The notes beneath the pieces were generated by a model that did not search any database, was not told where the DNA came from, and saw only the letters and a program-made list of their open reading frames with translations. This document shows positions 31,244 through 43,000 of a DNA stretch of 64,000 nt, piece by piece. How positions within the stretch are numbered: the stretch's first letter is position 1; every line of letters begins with the position of its first letter. Both the position numbers and the translations under genes were made by a program. Origin of the DNA: Kingdonia uniflora. Taxonomy: Eukaryota > Streptophyta > Magnoliopsida > Ranunculales > Circaeasteraceae. The stretch lies in contig JACGCM010000440.1 in assembly GCA_014058105.1 (NCBI GenBank), forward strand, positions 2,046,001 to 2,110,000, in the 5' to 3' direction.

Positions 31244-31854
31244 CAATTTTTTATTTTTTTTGAGTTTGAGCTCTTCAAACTCGGTTGGGTTCTGACACGT
31301 TCAGCTCAGCCAACCCACACCCATTTTTTTTGCTGCTGGGAGTCAAATAGTTTGAGTTTGGGTTTGCAAACCCAGCCCAAACTCTCACCCTGCTGAATTT
31401 GCTCTAACAGAGCATAAACATCTACTTGTATCAAAAGAAAACCCAATAATTGAAGGCTCTTTCACACCTACTTGTATTAAACGGTTGAAGCTTTGGGTAT
31501 GAAAGAATGGTTCCTCAAAGAATAACATCAAGTCCTTGAAGGTTGCGGTTTCCAACGAGAAATATCAAATGATTCAAAGGGTAGTGATGTTGATAAAGGT
31601 GTAGAGAGATGAAGTATTTTTACGGTTAAAGTTGTTTATGAGTCCTTGTCTCTTTGAGTAAAACTAGCCCGATTTGGTTTAGCTTCGGTTAACCGATGGT
31701 GTAAACAGTAACCGAACTGGGTTTATTTGGTTCCGCACATTTTGAACCGAGAATCGGACCAGGTTTCACAAAAACTAGAAAAAACTGTCGGTTCGAACCG
31801 GTTCGGTTCGATTTCACGGTTTGATGGTTTTCCCTTTACAACCCTAATTCCAAG

Positions 31855-32971
31855 ACTTGCCATAATGCATATCCTGGGGCAGTGATCAGGTCGTGCCTCC
31901 CCAAGGATAGACCCCAAATGATATAGTATATGAATGAAATTGAAAGACACATCTGTACAAGATAACACAGTGAAAAAGAATAGTTGAAATAATGGTTTAT
32001 TCAACAACTCTGCATTGACACGACTACAACAATGAAGCAGAAATAGAGTCTCACGGTAACAAAAATAAATCAACTACATGAACGTATTAATAACACGCTC
32101 CCATGTACTACTCATCTAGTGATCCTGAGTATTCAGCTAACAACATGTCTCTGAAAAGAGTATCGCACAAGGCGTTAGCAAGCCATAGCTAAGTAAGTAC
32201 AATGATCCTCAAAATAAATAATAATAGATAGGGATGTATTAGTAATGAACTCTAAGTATCTAAATATCAATAATACTCCGTTGTAGTATCTTATTTAATT
32301 TTTAAATATTCTGCCAACTCAACTTAAAATAATACTGCTGAAACTCAAATTCTTTTATAATGTTGACAATATCTTGCAATTTCTATAATAGGTTGAATCT
32401 TCAAGAATCATGTACACAATATGTCCTTAGTAACTCCCTCCCACCCTCTGCTCAGAAGAATAATTTCCTTTCATCATCTTTTAGGAAGAATAAACCAGTC
32501 CTCTCTGGATGTTTCTCTTTTAGGGTTTAGTACCCACGAAGATGCCTGTGGATTGACTCCTCGACCTGACCAATGTATTTTAGGGATTAGTACCCATGGA
32601 GATGCCATAGAATCTATCAATTCGTATGACCTAACCAATACTCTTTTAGGGATTCGTACCCATAGAAATCCTGAAGGTTGACCATTAGACCTGACCGAAC
32701 TGAATCCTAGCTGTTACAATAACTTATAACCGCAGTGTACAAGATCTCAATCACGATTCACCCTAGATGACCTCTTTAGCCCTCAAACTCTCATAATTAG
32801 TCTTACTAATTTTGGTAAGTACACAACTATCTCTAGCATGAAATCTAACTCGTAAAACGATAAGGTGGTCAAGTTACTCTACTTGAAAAAAGACCTTTAA
32901 CTCTTGCTCTATATTATTTACTTCTCATCTAACTCATATGTGTCTTATTTAGGTTCAACTTAGGATATAAT
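31855..32971. other. Non-coding stretch with three tandem ~60-bp units
   Basis: Units near 32517, 32577 and 32642 share TTTTAGGGATTAGTACCCA, GAGATGCC and GACCTGACCAAT. The rest has no gene that I can support. Similar arrays occur in plant LTRs and leaders, but no LTR partner is visible. Confidence 0.6.
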
Positions 32972-33568
32972 TGTAGGGACCTATCCCTCAACCTAGTCCA
33001 AACTTAAACTACCTCAATATCAGACTCACGCATTACACATGTGACATGTACAATCAACATTGACACCTAGACCAAAAACTGATAAAGAGCATGAATCGAG
33101 CACCACAACAAAATATGAAGAAGTCAAAGACACCTATCTCCCACGAACTAATAGTTACACATTCAACTACCACTTACCTCATTATCCGGAGACCATGTTT
33201 CTACACGATAACGAGCTATAGGTAAGGTCTATAGAAAGAAAAAGTTCCAGAGGAGATAAGGACCAGAAAAATACTATTTTATAAATTCTAACACAGGAAT
33301 TTCTAGATTCTAAACACCACAAAAGTTTTTATTTCAAGATCAAGTAGTTCAAGTTTAAGAGATTACTTGTAATAAGATATCGGCCTCAACCAATAAAAGT
33401 TACAGTTACTAAACCCTCAAATCGAGGTCGTGATTTTTTACCTATTCAAAGGTTTTCTACCCAAAATTACATGTGTCATTTCTTGTATTACATTAATTTT
33501 TGTCATAGGTACATTTGGTGCAAGATCTAATTTTGAGCTATTTCAAGCTACGAAATTAGGCCATTACA
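32972..33568 (+). repeat. 5' LTR of the Tat element
   Basis: It starts TGTAGGGACCTATCCCTCAA and ends GGCCATTACA. It aligns along its whole length with 60188-60761, with roughly 15 differences in the first ~100 bases by hand alignment. It includes GAGATTACTTGTAATAAGAT and TTGTATTACATTAATTTTT near the end. Confidence 0.9.
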
Positions 33569-33569
33569 T

Positions 33570-33588
33570 TTGGCGCCGTTTGTGGGAA
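33570..33588 (+). promoter_or_regulatory. Primer binding site of the Tat element
   Basis: TTGGCGCCGTTTGTGGGAA directly follows the LTR end. TGGCGCCGTT is the usual start of the primer site in plant Ty3/gypsy elements. Confidence 0.8.
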
Positions 33589-34647
33589 AAAAACATTTTC
33601 CACGGTATCCTAAGGTATACTTTACTCAACTATCCATTTCCAATCATGGTCACTTCTAAGCGACCAATAATAGGAGTCTAGCTCGATCTTTTAGTTGAAC
33701 CAGAATAGATCGCTGAACTCCGGGTTAATCTCCATGTCGAAGCAGATAATCATAATGAGCTTAAACGTCATTAAATTTTGACTGTGAGCTCCGTGACTAA
33801 GAGCTTGACAACGAGCGTCAAGGTCATTTGACAGCATTCAAGAGACATGAATAATAGATGACAACTATGTAGACCACATTGCAAGCTTTGCAAGACACTC
33901 AACAGACTCTCAAAACTAGAGATCGTGATCAAGTACCACCGAACTCTCGAGATTCTGGACGAGAAAGATTAGGCCCTCGAGGAGTAACCAACAAAGCCAT
34001 TTCCAGAAATCTTCAACACGAACCTCAACCTTTAACTCATTTGGATGGAGAAGCTCAGTCCAATATCAGCAGAGGTCTCTGGCCTTCCAAGCATCAAAAG
34101 GAATAACAACGACCTCAACTCCAGATTCTAGCACATGAGCATTTAAGTGAAGGCCCCGATACTCATAATCCTTAACTAGCTCACCAAGCCACTCATGCAA
34201 TACGTCAGTAAGTCACACAAGAGTACATGAATCAACGTATCAAGGAGTTGATTGAAGCTCAAGATCTAGGCAGTAAGGGCGATTTCACCAAATTACAAGG
34301 GAGTCTGATTGCCATAAAGTTATTTGATATGGAAGTACTAACATGTTTCCATACTCTGAAGATATGGAAATACAATGGCACCGATCTGAAGGAGCACATT
34401 CAGCAATTCTGAGATTCCTTGGGATTGTACTTAAACCTCAACCATATTCTATGTTGTCTGTTCAGAACAAGTCTGCAGGGAAAACTGCTACGGTGGTTCT
34501 ATTCTCTACCTGAAGATTCTATCCTTACAGTCGATCAACTACAAAAGAATTTCGTCAAGATTTATACTCACAATAAAGATAAGGAGGTGAATTTATATTC
34601 TCTTATTAGTCTCAAACAATCACAAGGAGAGAAGCTCGAGATCTTTG

Positions 34648-35883
34648 TGATGAGCGCGTAATTATGATATTTTTAATATACCCGAACATGTATTTTAGTC
34701 GTCCATTATATTTAATTTTTGGTACTTTTGCACGTTTGTTTGATTGCAGCTATTGGAAATGGATATTTGAAACCAAGCTCTTAAAGTCAAGTAAAAGTGT
34801 CTCCAGATTGAAGAAAAAGTCAAAGGCACAATATATTTGGTCTCAAGATTAAAGAAATATATACACAAATATTCTTGGAGAATAAGATCAAAGAATATAT
34901 TGTATCCAAGATCCTTGAAAATATTTTATATTGAAGATATATGCAAGAGTTTCCATGGAGAAAGATCTCTACATCACTTAAGGGAATTATATGCAAGAAT
35001 CTTAGGTGATTGGTTGTAAAATTAGAAGATATTATTGTGAAAATATTCTTTATAATTTAATGTATAGTTTCTAAATTTGGGTTCCTTCTCCTATAAAAGG
35101 AACCTTCTCCTTATTATAATTGGGCATCTTATATTAGAGCAAGTTTAGAATAAATAATTAAAGTCTTAGTTTTATTTAATTGTCTCTTCACTTTTCTTTA
35201 GTTTAATTTTTGTTAATGTCTTCATTAGTTGTTAATGCGATGAAGTCTGAGAGGAGCAGCTAATCTCTTAGCTAAGGTTAGGATGAGGCCTCTTCTTGGA
35301 TGAGCAATAGTTGGTATTAATTAGGTTCTAATTAGTTTTCACTTAGTACTTCGTGATTGATAAGTTAGTGCATCATATCGAAGGCTTGACCATAACTATA
35401 ACATTGGATACAAACAAGTGCTACTAACCGTAAACTTGATTTGGAAATCTAGACAAGAGGAAATACTAGAGAACTCACTTAAGCCTAGCCATGGTTAAGT
35501 TGATAATTCTCGAAGACACTCTTCACCATCACTTAAAGTATAACCACTAAATGCTTGACCATAGATTTAGTAGCTTATTTTACAACATCGTATGTGTCTT
35601 AACACGAACATATGATGGGTAAAGATATTAGGATCTTGTTGAATATTGATTAGTGCTTTGAAAGATAGAGGCCAAGTCCGAACCTTAGCTCTTTCTCATT
35701 AAGTTTTATAATTAGTTTTTATTTATTGTTTTTAGATTTATCTCTTATAAAATTGTAATTCGGCCTATAAAGTATTTGTTTTCCCAAACCTCCTTGTGGA
35801 TTCTATCCCACTCATTCGTGCTACTATTCGACAACCGTACTTTGAGTGTGTATTTTGCTAGAGTCCCTAAAAACCTCTTATCA
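34648..35883 (+). repeat. 5' LTR of the Athila-like insert
   Basis: It runs ~1.24 kb from TGATGAGCGCG to CCTCTTATCA before the primer site. The TATA-like box at 35091 (CTATAAAAGGAACC) and a poly-T/A leader fit an LTR. No second copy exists in the window. Confidence 0.65.
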
Positions 35884-35902
35884 AATGACGCCATTACCGG
35901 GG

Positions 35903-37620
35903 AGGCATCGTTGAAAACTATTCTTTCCAATACCGAATTTTCTTTGTTAAATTTATTTGTTAATTTTTTATAATACCGTCCATATCTTACCAATGATTTC
36001 TAAATTCCTTGTTACTTGTATAGTAAGTTATAGTATAGTGGGTCAGTAATACTATTTTAAGTATTTCTCATATTCTTTCTAATACCGAATTTATTGTTTC
36101 TTTTTCCGTTTTCTTTCCATTCGTAAAAAAATAAATAAAATGAAAGATTAAATTTCTCTTACTGTGCTCGTGTTCATCAAATATTGCAATACGATCGTAA
36201 CATATATAATATCTTTATGAACTTGGTCGGTTGCTCATCTCCTTGATCTAACTGTGATACATCTCCTTTATTTTTATTTGTTACATATTTTGTTTTGCTA
36301 CTGCATGTGGTATTGTGTTTGAGTGGTATTGTGTTTAAGTGTTGGGTCTCATATGTTATTTTAAGTGGTATTGTGTTTAAGCGTTTAAGTGGTATTATGT
36401 TTTAAGTATTGCTATATCTCCTTCATCAAATATTTAAGGCAGTGGTATTTTGTTCTAGTGTTGGGTCTTATATATTATTTTATGATTATGCTACTGCATG
36501 TGGTGACATAGAAATTAACAAAGCTTGAATTTCTTTTGTTCTCCGTACTACAGTAGCAACTCTCATTGGGCTCCAATTTTATTGAACTTTTAAATAATGC
36601 TTGTGTACCTTGTATGCAACTGTGCCTACGTTTCTTAGTTGTGGCATTAAGAACTTTAGTGTTACATTCATCAATCAATTGTGCAACAGTAACAAAATTC
36701 TCTTTGCTGTACTTATTTATCCTTTTGACCAAATCTTTGCTTTATTTCTATCCAGGTTTAAGGTAGGGTATGTAAGAGCTAGTGGTTTGCTCTTGTGGTA
36801 CACGGTTGAAGGAGTGCTAAAGTGCTGAAACGGGATGGAAAATACCCAATGCTAAAAGCATCATCAAATCCATCCTTCTTGTGCCCTTTAAGTAAAGGAG
36901 CACTTCCTTCTTTCGCACCAAAAGTGAAGGGGCAGCCACAGCTTCACTAGGAAATACTTCCCGTAGGTTGGTATTTATCTAAACTTGACATCTAGAAGGG
37001 GTTCATATCCACTCCACCCCGGTACTAGGAACATAAAGTCGTGTGGACTGTGTATATACACGCTGTTCTAATAAAATATTTGCCGTGGTTGGATTGACCA
37101 ATTGACGTATTTAATTTTTTTTTCATTCCAACATTAGTAAAGGTAAAAACTGTTTGAGACTTGCAGGATTTTATCACCCAAAATTTTTTCTAACAAGTGG
37201 GACCACCCATTAGGGATACGAAGAAATTCGTATCACACGAAAATTGCATGTCCCGGACCTGAAAAATAACTGATATTAGAAAAAAGTAGCAAGATTCCCA
37301 CGAGATTTTATCACCCAATGGTTAGGTGCACCGTACTGGGGTGCAAACATGGGTTTGTAGGATACCGCCCCAGCCTAGCACCGCAAAATACTGGTTGTAG
37401 GTTTGCGACGCTACCATTCCGAGTGCTGACGTACAATAAGGCAACTCGCTCGGGCGTGAGGACTGAACATCTACTCTAAGCTAGTACTAGCACAGCGATG
37501 CAGGGGAGTGTAAGAACCAAAGCCTTTGACCATCCTACCCTTTTGAAAAAATAGTAGAATATAAGGGAGACCTACTTATTACTTCTTAAAAAAAGTTGAA
37601 ATATTATATTATAGGTTTAA
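35903..37620 (+). other. Leader of the Athila-like insert, non-coding
   Basis: 36290-36480 holds repeated GTGGTATTGTGTTTAAGTG units. 36830-37560 is more GC-rich and has no coding frame; I do not recognise it and found no clear organelle or rRNA match. No gene is supported. Confidence 0.45.
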
Positions 37621-37624
37621 TTAA

Positions 37625-39300
37625 TTGTTTACTGCATCGGGTGCCAAATTTTATCGCATTATTAGTTTGTGCATAATCAATTGGACACGTGAAGAAAAAC
37701 ATTTAGGAAGTTTACTAGAACCTTTGCCTATTTACGACCTACCACCTCAGCCAAAGCGGACAGGGCGACTACCTCGCCCAATCAACACAATAGAGAACTC
37801 GGGACCCTCAATTTTGGAAGAGGGTAATCTATCTAGAGTTAATCTAATTGAGCTTATTGTTGAGCTAGAACTCGAACCCCCAATCATGGTTGCCTCCAAA
37901 TCTCTTAAGGACTATTGGACCCATGTAGTGAGCGATATACCTTCATGTATCGCGTTACCAGCCGTTACAACATATCATTATAAAATCAAGCCTAGTGTGA
38001 TCTAAATGTTACCTGCATTTTATGGGCTTGATTCTGAGAGCCCTTATAAGCATGTTCACAAATTTTAGAAAATCTGTGCGCTCTTAAAATATTAATATTT
38101 TACTGAGTATTTTGTCTGCCTTTGTTTATTCCCATTCTCACTCAAAGATAAGGCGAGTTATTGACTTGATTCATTAGCACCAGCATCTATCAATTCATGA
38201 GACCAAATAGAGACTAAGTTCAAAACCAAATGGATTTTAATGGAAAAAAACCCTCGCTCTTAGAAATACAATTGTTGAATTTGCTTAAAATGAAAGCGAA
38301 ACATTTTACGAGTTATTGGAGAGATATACAAATCTTTTTTCACAATGTCCTCATCATGGTTTTGAAAAGAAATATTTAGCCCAGATCTTCTATCGTGGAA
38401 TAACCCCTGAGAATTATTATAGGCTAGAATCCATGCATAGAGGCAAATTCCAGGACCTTAAACACGATAGAGCTTATGAAGAGTTTGGGACATTAGCTAA
38501 GAACTCTCAGCAGTGAGATTTTGATCTACATTGAAATGTTCCTACATCCAAGAAAGGTGGCTTATACGAAGTGAGTGAGGGAACGGCCATCAAAGCCCAA
38601 TTAGATACTCATATCTAAAAAATTGAGGCTATGGCTATGAATCAATCTAAGGGTAGTGTGAACCAAGTTCAGCAATAGGGTTACACCGATTGTTATAATA
38701 TAATCCATGTGACTCAAATGTATCTTATGTTTAATGAAATGAATGACAATCAAGAGCAAGTGAATACTTTGACTAATACATACAAGAAGCCCTTTGACCC
38801 ATACAAGCCAACTTGGCAAAACCACTTAAATTTTTTGTTGAAGAACAACCAACCCAGTTCGGGTTTTGGAGAGCCACGAACCTCAGGTCATAATTTTCCT
38901 AGGAATCCCCTTTCTTAATATTATCCTCAGGCATCTCAGTAATCCTTTTAGTCATCCAAACAGTTCCCACCCGCTTCACCTAAACCATCTTTGGAAGACA
39001 CCCTTGCTCTCTTCATGCAATAATCAATGGAAGGTCAAAAATAAGCGTAGTAATTTCAACAATAAATAATGCAATTCTAACAATGGGCTTTGGTGAATCA
39101 AAATTCTACATCCTAATCTATCTCTAATTTAGAGACTCAGATATGACAATTGGCAAATGTATTGCATGAGAAGCCACTAGGTCAATTACCAAGCCAACCT
39201 ATATCTAATCCAAAAGGATCACCGGGTTTTGATTATAGTTCAATCCCAAAATAGCCTAATGCCATTACTGCTCTTCAAAATACCTAGGGTTGAGCCAACA
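37625..39300 (+). pseudogene. Athila-type gag (broken)
   Basis: It reads GSLLEPLPIYDLPPQPKRTG, then KPSVI, stop, MLPAFYGLDSESPYKHVHKF: the family motif is hLPxFxGLxxEDPxxHLxxF at the start of the Athila capsid. 38290-38516 has FYELLERYTNLFSQCPHHGF, LAQIFYRGITPENYYRLESM. The C-terminal part has PYKPTWQNHLNFLLKNNQPS, matching the WxNHPNFSW block of Athila gag, then LPSQPISNPKG near 39190. Stops occur throughout. No protease follows; the sequence returns to Tat gag at 39337. Confidence 0.7.
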
Positions 39301-40099
39301 CCAGTTACTATTAAGGATGAGGTAGGTACGAGTGAACTAGTTGTTGGAGCTCATAAGAAAAGTTGGTAATCTGGATCAGAAAACAACTGTTACTGCTTTT
39401 ACCAATGCGATGCAACTCGATTGCAAAGAAAATGAGCATCTCTTCTTAAATAAACCCGCAACCTTAGAGGATGTGATCACCAAGGTTAATGGGTATGTTG
39501 ACCTTGAAAGAATGATGACAGAAAGGCATAAATCTACTAAATCCATCCTAACCACTAAAGATCCAAACACAGAACACAACAGTGAACCAAAGGAGGACCA
39601 GGGTGATCAAAAACATTCTAGGGCAATTATAAGCAAACCTCAGATAGACAATTTATTACCCAAGCTGGTCCCCCTCAAGATGAATGTCTGAATCTCTTCA
39701 ATTTTTCCCGTTCAAGCAAAAACGTACATCTCAACCACTGGAACCGATTGATGGCAAACCATATATCATATATCACAAGGTAAATCATCATAAAACTGAC
39801 AACTGCTATGCTTTACTGAAGTTGCTGGAGTATAGTATCAAGATGGGAAAATTCATGTGTATATTGTTGATTTGGAATCATGCAAGAATGGGAACTACAA
39901 GACCCAGATCGAAGTATTCCAGGTCGAGGATTAAGATGAGGAGAAATACCTGTACCATATGTACCACGACAACATGATCGAGATCCATCAGATTAGCAAC
40001 TATTGATGATTCAAGCCACGAAGATTATCAGAGTGCTACGATCTCACACCTCAAGATAAAGAAGCTTAACTTCTTCCTGATTCAAGCAATTGTTAACTT

Positions 40100-43000
40100 G
40101 GGATTTCATTTGGGGATTATGACATCAGTCACGCTAAGTTTCCATACCATGACGCATTGGTTATCATGCTCAAGATAAAAAACTTTATCATGCATACAAT
40201 GATGATTAATACTGGTAGCAGTATTGAGATTCTTTTTTAGCGCACGATCGAACAGATGGGATTGGCCGATCAAGTTGTACTGAGCGACATCGATATTAGC
40301 GGATTTAATGGTTCCAAGGAAGAGAAAGTGGGCAAGATCATCTTACCTATTACCGTCAGACCAGCCACAATTGACTCATATTCTACATCATTGACCCCAA
40401 ATCTCGTTATCTCGAGATTATGGGCCGATGTTAGATCCACAACATGGAAGCAATCGCTTGAACTTATCATCAAATACTTTACTTCAAACACAACGATGGA
40501 TTCTAAGAAATTAAAGGCAGTCAAAAGCTTTCCTGAGCTTACGAAAATACTATTTATGCCATTCTTGACACATCTGACAGATATGCTGCATAACAATTAT
40601 AGAAAGCTTCCCACATCAATGATTAGTCTTTAACAGAAGAACCTATAAAGTACATAAACATTGATGGACCTAATAGAGGTAGTTATATTGGTACCAAGCT
40701 GGTCCAGTATGACAAGGAAGTTCTCGTTCACTTCTTACAAATGAATTGAGACATCTTTGCTTGGACTTTCGAAGAAATGCCTGGGGTCGATCCATTCAAG
40801 GCATGTCAGATATTGTGCATCAAGAATAACGCCACGTCGGTCAAATAGAAATAGAGACGACTCTCACCTCATCTTTGAGATGAGATCAACATGAAAATTG
40901 ATAAGTTGATCAAAGTAGGATTCATTCGAGAAGCCAAGTACCCAGATTGGATCTCCAACATTGTCGCAGTTCCAAAGAAGAATAGAAAAGTCCAAGTTTG
41001 TGCAGATTTCACCGATCTAAACAAATACACTCCAAAGGATTGTTTCCCTCTTTTAATTATTCATCAAATTCTTGATTCTATAGCAGGTCATGAGCTCTTA
41101 TCTATGATGGATGCTACTTCTGGATATATTCAGATACCTCTCTTAGAGACCGATTAAGAAAAGACTACTTTCATCACTGAAAGGGGGTCTTATTGTTATA
41201 AAGTCATACCTTTTGGATTGAAGAATACCATAGCAACTTATCAACTATTAATGACAGTAATGTTTAAAGTACACTTGGAGAAAATCGTTGAAGTCTACAT
41301 CGATAATCTCCTGTGCAAAAGCTTATTGTCAAAAGACCATAACATAGATCTCTCTACAATCTTCAACATTCTATGTTCTTATAAAATGCGGATCAATCCT
41401 GATAAATGTCAATTCAGAGTGCATTCAGGCAAGTTCCTCGACCATCTCATAAGCAAGAAGGGGATTGAAGCCGGCCTAAATCAAATTTGAGCTCTCCTTA
41501 ACATAACTTTTCTTTAAACAAAAAAGGATGCACAGAAAATCACAGGCAAGATTGCTGCTATCAATCGATTTGTCTCTAAGTCTTTAGATAAATGTCGATG
41601 GCTGTAATTACTACTCCGAGGTTGTACCAAAGGAGGAAAGGTTTAGCACAATGAAGAGATCCAGTGGACAACAGAATGTGAGATAACTTTTTAGGAGCTC
41701 AAAACCTATCAGGGGAAGTCTCCCATCATGAGCACCCTGGTAAACAATGAGGAACTGATCATCTACCTTGTAGTTACATATAATTCTATCAGTTTAGTCC
41801 TCTTTCGACTAGAGGGCAAGGTCTAAAAGCCAATCTATTTTATCAGTAAAACCCTCACTCTAGAAAAAACGAGGTATTCTAAAATTAAAATACTCCTTCT
41901 AACTCTTGTGTACACTTCGCAAAAACTTAAGAACTACTTCCAAGCTCATTAAGTCAAAGTCATGACGAACTACCAATTCAAGGAAGTTTTCTCTAAAAAA
42001 GAAAAATTACGAAGAGTGTTGTAATGGTCAGTCAGTTTGGGAGAACATGATATCAAGTTCGAACAATGACATTTCGAAAAATGTCAGGCCATTACCAATT
42101 TTCTTGCGTATTTTCCTGTAGATGATCTCGATTGGGAGGAGTACGATCATAGCCTTATAGAAAAAATTACAGAAGATCCACCCACCAAACTCTTTGACGA
42201 ACGAGCTGAATGGATTACAAAGAAAGGGTGGAGACTTCTTACATATGGTTTAGGAGGACCGCAGATTCCGGAATTGAAATCATACTAATTATACCTTCTA
42301 ATGATAGAATCGAGAAATCAATGCACTTAAATTTTAAAGCCTACAATAATGTCACAGAGTATGAAGCTTTAATTCATGGACTCGACTTAGCACTCAAGCT
42401 TGGCATCCCTGAGCTCTCAGTCTAAACAAATTCTTTACTTATCGTCTACCATTACTCTGAATAATATAAGAAAAATGGCAAGATGGTCTAATATGCAGTC
42501 CTCGTTGTAAATAGAATAAATAGATTCACGAAAGCAACTCTTGACTATCTACCTCAAGGTGAGAGCGGACATACCAATTCCTTGGCTTACTTGGTCGGGG
42601 TCTTGTGTACAGAAGCACGATATCTAGAATTCAAAGTGATATCCACCCCCAGCATTGATCTCCATTTTGTATACACGATCAGCACTGGGGGCGATAAAGA
42701 GGAGGATAATGATTGCCAAAACTCCTTTATTGCCTACCTCGGCTTGAAAAATAAATGCGACGGGCCTCTTCCGACAAATCCAAAAGAGCGCCGACAATTG
42801 ATAAAAAATACCAAGTGTTATACAGTTCAGAACGGCCATATATACCACCGATCAGTGACAGAGCCTTATCTCAAGTGCTTCTCCAAGAAGAAAGTCGATA
42901 GAATGCTCAAAGAATTTCATGAAGGAACTTGTTGTTCCAATGCCGTAGGTCGATCACTTGCAAATAGACCAATTACACAAGGTGTATTCTGGCCAGGAAT

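Larger units (their letters stand above)
24179..31404. mobile_element. 7.2-kb PIF/Harbinger element carrying a plant mobile domain gene
   Basis: The left end is GAGCATCTCTAACAG at 24179; the right end in reverse complement is GAGCAAATTCAGCAG at 31404. TAA flanks both ends (24176-24178, 31405-31407). Inside each end are shared motifs TGTTTCTTTTACC, GCGGTAAAAGG and TTACTGCGCAGTAAT (24322-24376, 31184-31243). It contains, left to right, a PMD gene copy (+), a degenerate minus ORF, a TTCGAA motif array, the DDE transposase (+) and the Myb/SANT-like ORF (-). The convergent transposase/ORF1 layout is normal for PIF; 7.2 kb is large for the superfamily because of the extra left half. It split the hAT element, so it is younger than that. 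Confidence 0.9.
23360..31846. mobile_element. hAT-type non-autonomous element, interrupted by a Harbinger
   Basis: The left end is TAGGGCTATACACCG at 23360; the right end in reverse complement is TAGGGTTGTAAAGGG at 31846. Both sides are flanked by ATTCCAAG (23352-23359, 31847-31854), a perfect 8-bp target duplication as in hAT elements. Inside both ends are dense AACCGG/CCGGTT/GGTTCGGTT motifs, like the subterminal repeats of Ac-type hATs. Without the nested 7.2-kb Harbinger the element is about 1.26 kb and has no transposase. Left arm 23760-24100 has internal repeats (ATTATAGCACCTACATTT, TTTAATACTCTATTTT). Confidence 0.9.
34648..39336 (+). mobile_element. Athila-like LTR-gag fragment inserted in gag copy 1
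   Basis: The first copy of gag is interrupted here and continues on the far side; gag copy 2 has no such gap. The insert starts TGATGAGCGCGTAATTATGA, is LTR-like to 35883 (TATAAAAGG near 35091), and is followed by TGACGCCATTACCGGGG, a primer site of the Athila type. A leader and a gag-like gene follow. There is no pol and no 3' LTR before 39337. It is therefore a truncated or recombined insertion. Confidence 0.75.
33645..39990 (+). pseudogene. Tat gag, copy 1 (split by an Athila-like insertion)
   Basis: The N-terminal part (33645-34647) includes MVTSKRPIIGV, then RDSGRERLGPRG, IWKYNGTDLKEHIQQF and LQGKLLRWFYSLPEDSILTV, QLQKNFVKIYTHN: the LxxxA/LxWF and F-x-L-P-SI core of retrotransposon gag (capsid). 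It breaks at LEIFVM and resumes at 39337 with LELIRKVGNLDQKTTVTAFT, VDLERMMTERHKST. The C-terminal part has YHKVNHHKTDNCYALLKLLE, the place of the usual CxxH..GH..C nucleocapsid motif in Tat gag, with its first Cys lost. Many stops and frameshifts. Gag would package the RNA in virus-like particles. Confidence 0.82.

Noticed and set aside
33430..33681. Short frame across the LTR end and primer site
   Set aside because: Chance frame; the LTR/primer boundary explains the sequence.
40850..41490. Endogenous pararetrovirus RT
   Set aside because: LTRs, primer site, integrase with zinc site and dual RNase H show an LTR retrotransposon.
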